A DNA stretch of 64,000 nucleotides from Solirubrum sp044628455 (lineage in GTDB: Bacteria > Bacteroidota > Bacteroidia > Cytophagales > Hymenobacteraceae). The notes beneath the pieces are model-generated. The model was not told the DNA's origin. It saw only the letters and a list, made by a program, of their open reading frames with translations, and did not search any database. Position 1 is the first letter of the stretch, and the number at the start of each line of letters is the position of its first letter. This document shows, one piece after another, positions 41,003-48,520 of the stretch. Made by a program: the position numbers and the translations under genes. The stretch covers positions 786,512 to 850,511 of the forward strand of contig NZ_JBIYZW010000003.1 of NCBI RefSeq assembly GCF_044628455.1, given 5' to 3'.

Positions 41003-41115
41003 GCAAGTGTCAGAAATAGGGGCTTTTTTAGTGGCAGACAAATGCATCATATAGCTTACCGCTGCATGATGTAGAATTCGATAACTCGATTTTTAGCAAA
41101 TTGAGCCCGTTTTTC
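41003..41115. other. Probable right attachment region of the prophage
   Basis: Between the integrase and the first host gene the sequence is AT-rich and holds an imperfect inverted repeat (CATCAT near 41045, ATGATG near 41066). The att core should lie here, but without the left junction it cannot be located. Confidence 0.4.
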
Positions 41116-41907
41116 ATGAGCAACGATAGGCAGCAAAATGTAAGGGCCGTTCTGCACTGGAGCGGGGGCAAAGACTCGGCCCTCTGCTTCTACCACGCCC
41201 TGCGCCAGCCCGGGCTGCGCCTCACCCACCTGCTTACCACCCTCAACGAGCACTACCGGCGCGTGGCCATGCACGGCGTGCGCCCCGAGCTGCTGCTGGC
41301 CCAGGCTACGCGCATGGGGCTGCCGCTGCAGCCGGTGTGGCTGCCCGAAAACCCCGGCATGGCGGAGTACGAGCAGCGCATGGCCGACGCGCTGCGCGGG
41401 CTGCACGCGGCGCACGGCGTCACTGCCTCGGTGTTTGGCGACCTGCACCTGGCCGACTTGCGGGCCTACCGCGAGCAGCAGCTCGGGGCCCTGGGCTTGC
41501 AGGCCACGTTTCCGCTCTGGCACAAGCCGGCCCGGGAGCTGCTGGCCGAGTTCTTCGACCTGGGCTTCCGGGCCGTGGTAGTATGCATAAACGACCAGTA
41601 CCTCGATGCCAGCTTCTGCGGCCGCGAGCTGGACCGCGACTTTCTGCGCGACCTGCCCCCGGGCGTGGACCTATGCGGTGAAAACGGCGAGTACCACAGC
41701 TTCGTCTACGATGCGCCCTACTTCGCCCGCCCCATTCCCCTGCGGCGCGGCGAGCGGGTGCGGCGCAGCTACCAGCCAGCAGCCGAAACCCGCGAAGACT
41801 GCTACCGCGACCAGCCCGACCCCTACGCTGCCGGCTTCTGGTACTGCGACCTGCTGCTGGAGGAAGAAGCTACCGAAATAGCGCCGCCTGCCATTCAAGC
41901 CACTTAG
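41116..41907 (+). CDS. PP-loop ATPase, diphthine-ammonia ligase-like (Dph6 family)
   Basis: The 263-aa protein starts at the ATG at 41116. Residues 10-30 hold the N-type PP-loop VLHWSGGKDSALCFYHALR that binds ATP. The middle has GVTASVFGDLHLADLRAYRE and the C-terminus GENGEYHSFVYDAPYF, all typical of the Dph6/MJ0570 family. Eukaryotic Dph6 makes the final amide of diphthamide; bacteria lack diphthamide, so the bacterial substrate is not known. It is the first host gene to the right of the prophage. Confidence 0.8.
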   Translation: MSNDRQQNVRAVLHWSGGKDSALCFYHALRQPGLRLTHLLTTLNEHYRRVAMHGVRPELLLAQATRMGLPLQPVWLPENPGMAEYEQRMADALRGLHAAHGVTASVFGDLHLADLRAYREQQLGALGLQATFPLWHKPARELLAEFFDLGFRAVVVCINDQYLDASFCGRELDRDFLRDLPPGVDLCGENGEYHSFVYDAPYFARPIPLRRGERVRRSYQPAAETREDCYRDQPDPYAAGFWYCDLLLEEEATEIAPPAIQAT

Positions 41908-41947
41908 GCTGAAAAGCAGGCGGCACCATAAGGCCAATCAGTCCTGG

Positions 41948-43057
41948 CTACAGCGTGGTATCGGGTGAGGAGTAGGTAGCAGTGGGCTCAAACGGGTCGA
42001 TGCTGCCCGGTTCAGTAGCGCCGCCCTGCCGTTTAGCTGCTGCCTGCCGGAGCATGCGGCGGTGCAGCGCTTTGGAGCTGGTGCGTCCGCGGCGCTGCGA
42101 GAGAGCCACGGCAGTAGCCAGGCCAATGGCAGCTGCTGCCGCCCCGATCAGCCAGGGGTTAGTGGCGTCAAACACGGGCGGCGGCACCGATACCACGCCG
42201 GTTTCGTCGGCAATAGCGGGCTGGGGCACGTAGCGGCCGTGGGCGGGCACGGCCAGCTCGTCGAAGTGCTGGGCCAGCTCATTCAGCTCGCGCTGCAAAG
42301 CTGCGCCGCGCATGGGAATGCCGTGGCCGGTAGCGGCCACATTAGGCTTCAACGCGGCCAGCAGCTCTACCGAGTGCCGGGCCTGGTGCCAGTCGCAGGT
42401 GAAGTAGCGGGGCGGGCCGTGCACTTCCTGCTCCTGCGCCCACACCGCCAGCGCCGACTCCTGCTGCACCGTGCAAAACGCGTCGCCGGCCAGCAGCACG
42501 CGGTCGGACTCGCGGAAAAACGACGCGTGACCGGGCGTGTGGCCGGGCGTGTGCAGCCAGCGCCAGTCGGGCAGGTGGGGCACGCTGCCATCGGCCGCGA
42601 AGGGCTGCACCCGCTCGCCCAAATCGTAGGGCGACTTGGGGTAAAGAAACGACAGGGCCGCCATGGCGCCGCCGCCCACGGTGGGGTCGGGCGGGGGGTA
42701 CGACGAGCGGCCGGTAACGTAGGGCAGCTCCAGCGGGTGCGCGTACACGGGCACGTCCCAGCTTTCGGCCAGGGTTTTCAGGCTCCCGGCGTGGTCGAAG
42801 TGCGCGTGGGTGAGGATGATGGCGGCCGGCGGCACGTTGGCTCCGAACAGGGTTTCGGCGGTGTGGCGCAGCTTGGCCGCCGAGCCGGGCAGGCCGGCAT
42901 CGACCAGTACCCAGGGGCCGCTGTTGGGGTGCTGGCGCACGAAGTACACGTTCACGAACACGTTGCGCAGGCCCCACACGCCGGGGGCCACAAACTGCAG
43001 CTCGGGCGTGGTGGCCCGGCTGGGCCGCGCTATCTGGTAATCGGGGTTGTTGCTCAT
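41948..43057 (-). CDS. Metallo-beta-lactamase fold hydrolase with C-terminal membrane segment
   Basis: The 369-aa protein has the MBL motif THAHFDHAG near residue 87, a further His in HTPGHTPGH near 178 and GDAFCTV near 195, so two metals can be bound. The extended C-terminal part carries a hydrophobic segment (NPWLIGAAAAAIGLATAVAL) near 300 followed by an Arg/Lys-rich tail. The substrate cannot be told from the sequence; related proteins include glyoxalase II-like hydrolases. It is convergent with the PP-loop gene. Confidence 0.8.
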   Translation of the reverse strand: MSNNPDYQIARPSRATTPELQFVAPGVWGLRNVFVNVYFVRQHPNSGPWVLVDAGLPGSAAKLRHTAETLFGANVPPAAIILTHAHFDHAGSLKTLAESWDVPVYAHPLELPYVTGRSSYPPPDPTVGGGAMAALSFLYPKSPYDLGERVQPFAADGSVPHLPDWRWLHTPGHTPGHASFFRESDRVLLAGDAFCTVQQESALAVWAQEQEVHGPPRYFTCDWHQARHSVELLAALKPNVAATGHGIPMRGAALQRELNELAQHFDELAVPAHGRYVPQPAIADETGVVSVPPPVFDATNPWLIGAAAAAIGLATAVALSQRRGRTSSKALHRRMLRQAAAKRQGGATEPGSIDPFEPTATYSSPDTTL

Positions 43058-43093
43058 AGCAGGCAGAGTTGGGAAGAAAGATGGGAATCGGGT

Positions 43094-44707
43094 TCAGGGA
43101 CGGCAGCCGCACAGTACCTCGCGCGTGGGGCCTTGTACGCGGTAGTTCGGCAAGCTGACTTCCTTCATGTACACCACGTCGAGCTGCTCGAGGGGCGGAT
43201 GCGCGGGGTTTTCGTGCCAGACGCGCAGCAGGTAGTTGCAGTAATAGGCGCGCATCCACTCGTTTTCCACGAACAGGTAGTTCTCGGAGTACTTGCGCCA
43301 CCGGTCGTTTTTGTGGAGCGCCATCACCGAAGCCGGCTTGGCATACGTAACCGGCCGGCCGCCGCGATATAAGTCGAGCCAGCGCCCGTCGCGGGTGCGG
43401 CCTTCCAGGATGTACCAGCCGTCGTCCTTGAACACGGCCGGCGCGAACATGCCCCAGTGCTGATCGGTGCGGAACAGGTAGCCAAACCAGCGCAGCGGGG
43501 GCTGCATGGCGTAGCGCGGCGTTACGATGCCGTCGAGGTTCCACCACACGATGTAGGCCAGCAGCACTGCCAGCACGGTATCGCGCAGGGCCGGCAGCAG
43601 CCGAAAGCCGCCGGCCGGTGAAGTCCGCCACTCGGCACGCACCTGCAGGCGTAGCGGCAGCTGCCAGGGCGGTAGCTGCTGCCGCCAGGCCGCCAGGCGG
43701 GAAACGGCACGGGTTACCGCCGGGGCCAGCCGGGCACTCAGCCAGTCAAGGGCCGGGGTGGGAAGCAGCCCCAGCAGGGCCGCGAAGCTGATGAGAAAAA
43801 ACAGGCCCACGAACAGGGTGAGACTGATGCCAAGGTGAAAGCCGAACAGCACCAGCACAAACGTCAGCCGGCACCAGGCCGGGAACACCGGAATGAAGAG
43901 CAGCGCCGGCAGCAGCAGCTCGAGGTGGTAGGTAATGTGGGTGAGAGTCCGCATCAGCTCGTAGTGCGGGTACAGCAGGCGGCCGGCGGGCATCAGCACC
44001 TGGTCCAGGCTCAGGGCGTAGTAGATGGCCGTGCCCTCGGTAGTCCATTCGGGCGCGTTTTTCAGCAAAGCCGTGCAGATGTACACCAGGGCAATCTGCA
44101 CCACGAAAGCCAGTGAGGCCACGCTGAAATGCCGGTAGCTGACGGGCGGTGGCTGTCGGCTGGCGTCGCGCGACCAGACGCGGCCCCAGGGCAGAAACAT
44201 GCCCCAGAACAGCAGCATGCGCAGCAAATCGTCGCCGCCCTGGGCAATCAGCGGGTTGCGGTTTTGCAGCGACACCAGCAGCAGCCACGAGCCCAGCGTC
44301 ATCAGCCGGGTGCGCCAGCCCAGCAGCAAGCCCGCGGCCAGCGCCGCCGCCAGGGCAAAGAGTAGAGCCTGCGCTTCCCACAGCCCGCTGCTGGTGTGCA
44401 GCGAAAACTGGTAGGGGTTCCAGGCGCGCTCAAACAGCACGTGCAGCGGCAGTACGCCCAGGTTGGTGTAGTGCGCCTCCAGGTCGGTGCTGCGAATGGC
44501 CAGGTCAACCAGCACAATAGCCGCCACGGCCATGCGCATCAGGGCCAGGGCCCGCAGATCCAGCTCAAACGGCCGCCGCAGCCACCTGCCCAGGCGCGGC
44601 AGCCCGCCGGGCGGCGCAGCCTCCGCCCGACCCAGCGCAGAAGGGGCAACCTCCGCTGATGGAAGTTGCCCCGAATGCTCTACGAATGGCCGAATGAGTG
44701 CCGCCAC
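43094..44707 (-). CDS. HTTM domain membrane protein
   Basis: The 537-aa protein has about eight hydrophobic segments between residues 50 and 400, with motifs of the HTTM (vitamin K-dependent gamma-carboxylase-related) family: LRALALMRMAVAAIVLVDLA, the conserved LLLVSLQNRNPLIAQGGDD after the second segment, and HITYHLELLLPALLF later. A soluble C-terminal domain (residues 405-537) has WGMFAPAVFKDDGWYILEG, usual in this family. HTTM proteins often co-occur with DCC thiol-disulfide proteins; one is encoded at 46056-46466. The reaction is unknown in bacteria. Confidence 0.85.
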   Translation of the reverse strand: MAALIRPFVEHSGQLPSAEVAPSALGRAEAAPPGGLPRLGRWLRRPFELDLRALALMRMAVAAIVLVDLAIRSTDLEAHYTNLGVLPLHVLFERAWNPYQFSLHTSSGLWEAQALLFALAAALAAGLLLGWRTRLMTLGSWLLLVSLQNRNPLIAQGGDDLLRMLLFWGMFLPWGRVWSRDASRQPPPVSYRHFSVASLAFVVQIALVYICTALLKNAPEWTTEGTAIYYALSLDQVLMPAGRLLYPHYELMRTLTHITYHLELLLPALLFIPVFPAWCRLTFVLVLFGFHLGISLTLFVGLFFLISFAALLGLLPTPALDWLSARLAPAVTRAVSRLAAWRQQLPPWQLPLRLQVRAEWRTSPAGGFRLLPALRDTVLAVLLAYIVWWNLDGIVTPRYAMQPPLRWFGYLFRTDQHWGMFAPAVFKDDGWYILEGRTRDGRWLDLYRGGRPVTYAKPASVMALHKNDRWRKYSENYLFVENEWMRAYYCNYLLRVWHENPAHPPLEQLDVVYMKEVSLPNYRVQGPTREVLCGCRP

Positions 44708-44714
44708 GGTTGCT

Positions 44715-45350
44715 TTACCGGGTGGTAGTGCCGCGGGTGGTGCTGCCCGAAGTAGTACCGCTGGTAGTGCCTGAGGTAGACGTGCCGCGGGTGGTGGAAC
44801 TGCGGGTGGTCGAGCCGCTGGTGGTGCTCGAAGTAGTGGTGCCGCGGGTAGTCGAGCCGCTGGTAGTGCCCGAAGTCGTACCGCTCGTGGTGCCGCTGGT
44901 CGTACCGGAGGTAGTACCCGAGGTCGTCCCGCTGGTGGTCATGCCGGTAGTTGTGCCGGAAGTAGTACCGCTGGTGGTCATCCCCGTGGTAGTGCCACTG
45001 GTGGTGCCCATCGAGGTCGTCGAGCCCGAGGTGCTCATGCTGGTGGTCGAGCCGCTGGTAGTGCCGTAGCTGGTGGTTGAGCCGCTGGTCGAGCCGCTGG
45101 TGGTGCCGGAATCGGTAGTCGAACCGCTGGTGGTGGCCGAGGTGGTAGTGCCGGTGGTTCCCGAGGTGCTCATTCCGCTGGTAGTCGAGCCGCTGGTGGT
45201 GCCGGTGGCGTCGTAGCCCGACGAGGTCGTGCTGGGCGTCGAGCCCGCAGTGGTGGCGCCCGATGAGGTTTCACGGTTGCAGCCGGCCAGAGCTACGACG
45301 GCACTGAGGGCCAAAGCCGAGCCGAGAGCGGCAAATGGATGCTTTTTCAT
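44715..45350 (-). CDS. Ser/Thr/Gly-repeat lipoprotein
   Basis: It starts MKKHPFAALGSALALSAVVA and has a lipobox VALAGC near residue 24. The remaining 185 residues are almost only Ser, Thr and Gly with a few Met, Tyr, Arg and Asp, in a degenerate (T/S)TSG(T/S) pattern. Such low-complexity stretches suggest a flexible, possibly glycosylated surface protein. No folded domain is visible. A similar shorter protein follows at 45528-45839, so the two may have arisen by duplication. Repeat content could make its length vary between strains. Confidence 0.7.
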   Translation of the reverse strand: MKKHPFAALGSALALSAVVALAGCNRETSSGATTAGSTPSTTSSGYDATGTTSGSTTSGMSTSGTTGTTTSATTSGSTTDSGTTSGSTSGSTTSYGTTSGSTTSMSTSGSTTSMGTTSGTTTGMTTSGTTSGTTTGMTTSGTTSGTTSGTTSGTTSGTTSGTTSGSTTRGTTTSSTTSGSTTRSSTTRGTSTSGTTSGTTSGSTTRGTTTR

Positions 45351-45473
45351 AGCCAGGGAAGTAAGGTGAATGGTTGGAAAAGGTGAGGTCGAAAAAAGGC
45401 GCAGGTTCCGGTCAGTGCAGTTTCTCCGGAAACAGGAGGGGTGTACGCAAACTGAGCGGGGAGGGTGGCTGGT

Positions 45474-45507
45474 AGAAAAAAAGGACGGTCACGGATGACG
45501 TCCTTTC
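45474..45507 (-). terminator. Terminator after the second lipoprotein gene
   Basis: Arms AAAGGACG (45480-45487) and CGTCCTTT (45499-45506) with an 11-nt loop, followed on the minus strand by TTTTTTTC. Confidence 0.75.
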
Positions 45508-45527
45508 GCAGATCCAAATCAGCTTGC

Positions 45528-45839
45528 CTATTGGGTAGTGCTGCCGCCGGCCGCACTGGTGGTGGCTTCGTTGGTAGTAGCCCCCGCGGTGGTGCCCGAG
45601 GTCGTGCCAGTGGTGCCGCTGGTGGTACCCATGCCGCTTTGGTCGGTGCCGGTAGTCATCGTGTCGGCCGACATGGACCCGTCGCCCGACGACATGCCGG
45701 TATCGGTGCCCGAGCCGGGGCCAGTACCGTCGGCCCCCATGCCCGAGCCGGCGTTGGAGTTACCGTCGTTGCCGCAGGAACTCAGGGCCAGCAGGGCGCA
45801 GAACGAGCCGGCCAGGTACAACATGCGAGTGCGCTTCAT
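45528..45839 (-). CDS. Small Ser/Thr/Gly-rich lipoprotein
   Basis: The ATG at 45839 gives MKRTRMLYLAGSFCALLALS with a lipobox LALSSC near residue 22. The 80-residue mature part is rich in Gly, Ser, Thr, Met and Asp (GSGMGADGTGPGSGTDTGMS) with no visible domain. It is the neighbour and probable paralogue of the longer repeat lipoprotein, and has its own terminator. Confidence 0.65.
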   Translation of the reverse strand: MKRTRMLYLAGSFCALLALSSCGNDGNSNAGSGMGADGTGPGSGTDTGMSSGDGSMSADTMTTGTDQSGMGTTSGTTGTTSGTTAGATTNEATTSAAGGSTTQ

Positions 45840-46055
45840 AAGCAAAAGGTGTTTAGTGGGAGAGAAGTGAAGCCCAGGGCTTCGGAACAGGTTCAGGGCC
45901 CTTATACGCTGAGCTTTAAGTAGTAGTCATAACTAGCCTCGTAAAATTTATACGGATTCTGCCGTGGTAACTACGCAAGCAGTGGGCTGCGGCGCCGCCC
46001 AACAGCAACCAAACCCCACCGGGCTGGTTGCGTACTGCGTGCTACCTTCTCGTCC

Positions 46056-46466
46056 ATGAGCCCGGCCCCTTCCATCATTCTGTTCGACGGCGTGTGCAAC
46101 CTCTGCCACGGGTGGGTGCAGTTTATCATTGCCCGCGACCCGGCCGCGCAGTTTCGCTTTGCCTCGCTGCAATCCGAGGCCGGCCGGCGGTTGCTGCCTC
46201 CCGGCTTCAACTCCGACGCGCTCAATCCCGACTCCGTGGTGCTCATCGAAAATGACGGGCAGATCTACACGCACTCGACGGCCGTGCTGCGCATTCTGCG
46301 CCGGCTGCCGGGTGGGTGGGCGCTGCTGGCCGCGGGCCTGCTGGTGCCGCGGCCTGTGCGCGACGCGGTCTACCGTTGGGTGGCCCGCAACCGTTACCGC
46401 TGGTTTGGGCGCCAGGAAAGCTGCTGGCTGCCCACTCCCGAACTCAGGCAGCGGTTTCTGGCCTGA
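46056..46466 (+). CDS. DCC family thiol-disulfide oxidoreductase (DUF393)
   Basis: The 136-aa protein carries IILFDGVCNLCHGWVQFIIA at its N-terminus, the DCC-type motif with a CxxC pair, and the family's later FASLQSEAGRRLL and HSTAVLRILRRLPGG. It is a thioredoxin-like oxidoreductase predicted to exchange disulfides. Members often occur near or fused to HTTM proteins, one of which is encoded at 43094-44707. It is convergent with the MarR gene, 19 nt away. Confidence 0.85.
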   Translation: MSPAPSIILFDGVCNLCHGWVQFIIARDPAAQFRFASLQSEAGRRLLPPGFNSDALNPDSVVLIENDGQIYTHSTAVLRILRRLPGGWALLAAGLLVPRPVRDAVYRWVARNRYRWFGRQESCWLPTPELRQRFLA

Positions 46467-46485
46467 GCCGGGGACGCAAGCGTGG

Positions 46486-46968
46486 CTAGGTCGGGTCGGC
46501 TGCTTGCTTGGGGAGTTCAGGCTGCGGGGGGCGCAGGGTTTGCAGGGTTTGCATGAGACGGGCTACATCGGGACCAAAAAACTGCTGGTCGAACTCCTCC
46601 ACCAGCCACGCGGCGCGCACTACGGCTTTCAGGCCGGCGGGCGTCAAGCTCAGGCTGCGGGCGCGGGCGTCCTGCTCGTGGGTGGGCCGGGCCAGCAGAC
46701 CCTCCTCTTCGAGGGCGCGCACGGTTTTGCTGGTCGTCATCTTATCGGTGCGGGCGTGCTGGGCCACCAGGGCCTGCGTTACGGGCTCCGGCCGCTGGCT
46801 GAGTCGGTGCACGCTGGTCATAAGCAGAAACTGCGTGGGCGTCAGGCCGTGGGGCGCCAGCACCTGCGCGAGCTGACGGTGCCAGTGCGCCGTTACCTGG
46901 TTGAGCAGAAAGCCCGGGTTGTCGTCTACGCCCTCGAAAGTGAACAAGGCGTCAGCAGGATAGGCCAT
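46486..46968 (-). CDS. MarR-family transcriptional regulator
   Basis: The start at 46968 (MAYPADALFTFEGVDDNPGF) gives 160 residues; an upstream ATG at 47013 would overlap the operator region and is less likely. It has the MarR winged-helix core: GLTPTQFLLMTSVHRLSQ, then ARTDKMTTSKTVRALEEEGL and the wing DARARSLSLTPAG. It is divergent from the oxidoreductase gene at 47112. The dyad at 47029-47063 between the two genes is a likely binding site, so the regulator probably represses that gene and itself in the absence of a ligand. Confidence 0.85.
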   Translation of the reverse strand: MAYPADALFTFEGVDDNPGFLLNQVTAHWHRQLAQVLAPHGLTPTQFLLMTSVHRLSQRPEPVTQALVAQHARTDKMTTSKTVRALEEEGLLARPTHEQDARARSLSLTPAGLKAVVRAAWLVEEFDQQFFGPDVARLMQTLQTLRPPQPELPKQAADPT

Positions 46969-47028
46969 CGGAATTTGGTAGGTTGCGGCACCGGGCCGGT
47001 TTGCCCGGGCCAATTCATAAACGCAAAG

Positions 47029-47063
47029 GTGGTAAACAAGTTTATTGTAACATCATTTACCAC
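47029..47063. promoter_or_regulatory. Probable MarR operator
   Basis: Perfect 8-bp inverted arms GTGGTAAA (47029-47036) and TTTACCAC (47056-47063) with a 19-nt AT-rich spacer, which also contains the near-palindrome TAAACAAGTTTA (47033-47044). It lies midway between the divergent MarR and oxidoreductase genes. Confidence 0.7.
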
Positions 47064-47111
47064 TTACTTTAAGTTGTTCACAGCCGCCCGGAGCGGCTTT
47101 TTTGCTGCCTT

Positions 47112-48110
47112 ATGAAAGCTCTCGTTCTCGATGGCATTGACCAGCCGCTGCAGCTGCGCGAAGTGCCCGCGCCCCAGCCGCAGCCCGGCGAAGTGCGCCT
47201 GCGGCTGCAGGCCGCCGCGCTCAACCACCGCGACGTGTGGATCCAGAAAGGCCAGTACGCGGGCCTGCGCTTCCCCATCATCCTGGGCTCCGACGGCGTT
47301 GGCCTCATTGAGGCAGTAGGGGAAGGCGTGGAACCCAGCTGCCTGGGGCAACAGGTGCTCATCAACCCCGGCTTCGGCTGGGGCGACAATCCCCGGGCGC
47401 AGGGGCGGGCGTTCAACATTCTGGGCCTGCCCCTCGACGGCACCTTTGCCGAGCTGGTGTGCGTGCCGCGGGCCCACGTGCATGCCTGCCCCTCGCACCT
47501 GACGGCCAGCCAGGCCGCGGCCCTGCCATTGGGGGGCGTTACGGCCTACCGCGCCCTGTTTACCCGCGGCCAGCTGCAGGCCGGCGAGCGGGTGCTCATC
47601 ACCGGCATTGGCGGCGGCGTGGCGTTGCTGGCTTTGCAGCTGGCCCTGGCCGCCGGAGCCGAAGTGTGGGTTACCTCCGGGCAGGCTGATAAAATTGAGC
47701 GGGCCTGCCAGCTGGGCGCGCGTGGTGGTATCAGCTACCACCAGCCGAAGTGGGGTCTCGAGCTGGCCCGGCAGGCCGGCGGCGGCTTCGATTTGATCAT
47801 CGACAGCGCCGCCGGGCCAGGCGTAGCGCAGCTGGTGGAAGCAGCAGCCCCCGGTAGCAGAATCGTTTTCTACGGTGGCACCGTGGGCACCATGCAGGTG
47901 CCGCCGGCCCGCGTGTTCTGGAAGCAGCTGAGTTTGCTGGGCTCCACCATGGGAACTACCGACGATTTTACCGCCATGCTAGCCCTGGTTGACCGCGCCC
48001 GCGTGCTGCCCGTAGTTGATTCTGTAGTGCCTCTGGCCGAGGGCGAAGCCGCTATGCGCCGGCTCGAAAGCGGGCAGCAGTTTGGCAAGCTGGTGTTGTC
48101 GATTGATTGA
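47112..48110 (+). CDS. Zinc-independent MDR-family oxidoreductase (quinone oxidoreductase-like)
   Basis: The 332-aa protein has the medium-chain dehydrogenase/reductase plan: an N-terminal GroES-like domain with AAALNHRDVWIQKGQYAG and GSDGVGLIEAVGEG, and a Rossmann domain with VLITGIGGGVALLALQLALA that binds NAD(P)H. A Cys/His zinc-ligand set is not evident. It probably reduces quinones or enones under control of the divergent MarR regulator, as in many stress-response pairs. The substrate is not known. Confidence 0.8.
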   Translation: MKALVLDGIDQPLQLREVPAPQPQPGEVRLRLQAAALNHRDVWIQKGQYAGLRFPIILGSDGVGLIEAVGEGVEPSCLGQQVLINPGFGWGDNPRAQGRAFNILGLPLDGTFAELVCVPRAHVHACPSHLTASQAAALPLGGVTAYRALFTRGQLQAGERVLITGIGGGVALLALQLALAAGAEVWVTSGQADKIERACQLGARGGISYHQPKWGLELARQAGGGFDLIIDSAAGPGVAQLVEAAAPGSRIVFYGGTVGTMQVPPARVFWKQLSLLGSTMGTTDDFTAMLALVDRARVLPVVDSVVPLAEGEAAMRRLESGQQFGKLVLSID

Positions 48111-48223
48111 TATTAAGTAGTTGATTGTCAGTAAGTATAATTGCTTATTGGAGCACTTGAAAGGGAATGCTCAGGACGGAATTGCTGTTCTACTGCTGAA
48201 CCTTCAATCAACTCCTGTATTCC

Positions 48224-48466
48224 ATGAAAGCTCCTGCTGAGTACCTCGACGCGCCGGTTCTGTACCTGACGTATCCCACGGGCGAAGATGCCGGGCAGGT
48301 TCCGGTAGTTACCTACGACGATGCGCTGCGGGCCGTGGAAACGGCTTTGGCCGATGCCGAGAAATATAAGTATCTGCTGCTGCGCGCCCTGCGCCGCTCG
48401 TACCCCAGCCCGAGTGCCGCGGCCGAGGGCGAAATCCGGGAGCTGTACCCGGGTCTGGCTGCCTAA
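48224..48466 (+). CDS. Hypothetical protein (80 aa)
   Basis: It starts MKAPAEYLDAPVLYLTYPTG and is acidic, without signal peptide or membrane segment. The middle (DALRAVETALADAEKYKYLL) is a probable helix. It has its own space of 113 nt upstream of unclear promoter content. No family is recognised. Confidence 0.5.
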   Translation: MKAPAEYLDAPVLYLTYPTGEDAGQVPVVTYDDALRAVETALADAEKYKYLLLRALRRSYPSPSAAAEGEIRELYPGLAA

Positions 48467-48490
48467 GCAGCAACTGCGTTCGATTTACCG

Positions 48491-48520
48491 CGGGCGGTTC
48501 CTTACACCAGGGGCCGCCCG
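48491..48520 (+). terminator. Hairpin after the 80-aa gene
   Basis: Arms CGGGCGG (48491-48497) and CCGCCCG (48514-48520). It overlaps the last codons of the convergent oxidoreductase gene. Only TTTG follows, so termination is uncertain. Confidence 0.45.

Larger units (their letters stand above)
1..41100. mobile_element. Integrated tailed prophage (left end outside the window)
   Basis: The segment carries a complete set of phage hallmarks: integrase at 39.7-41.0 kb, divergent repressor region at 37.3 kb, primase and ParB-like early genes, terminase, portal, prohead protease, capsid, lysis genes and a tape measure protein that runs off the window edge. Nearly all genes between 1 and 37,276 read leftward with stop-start overlaps of 1-8 nt, as in phage operons. 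The long tape measure and absence of a recognisable contractile sheath suggest a siphovirus-like virion. The right boundary is placed between the integrase stop (41,002) and the host PP-loop gene (41,116). The att core could not be identified because the left junction is not present. No frameshifted or truncated phage gene was seen, so the element may be intact. Confidence 0.93.

Noticed and set aside
1..41100. Mu-like transposable phage
   Set aside because: No DDE transposase or MuB-like ATPase; a tyrosine integrase is present.
41003..41115. Defined attR core sequence
   Set aside because: Without the left junction no direct repeat can be tested; candidates would be guesses.
46056..47115. 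Long + strand frame extending across the MarR region
   Set aside because: Shadow of the MarR gene; the DCC protein ends at its own stop at 46466 with a normal family length.
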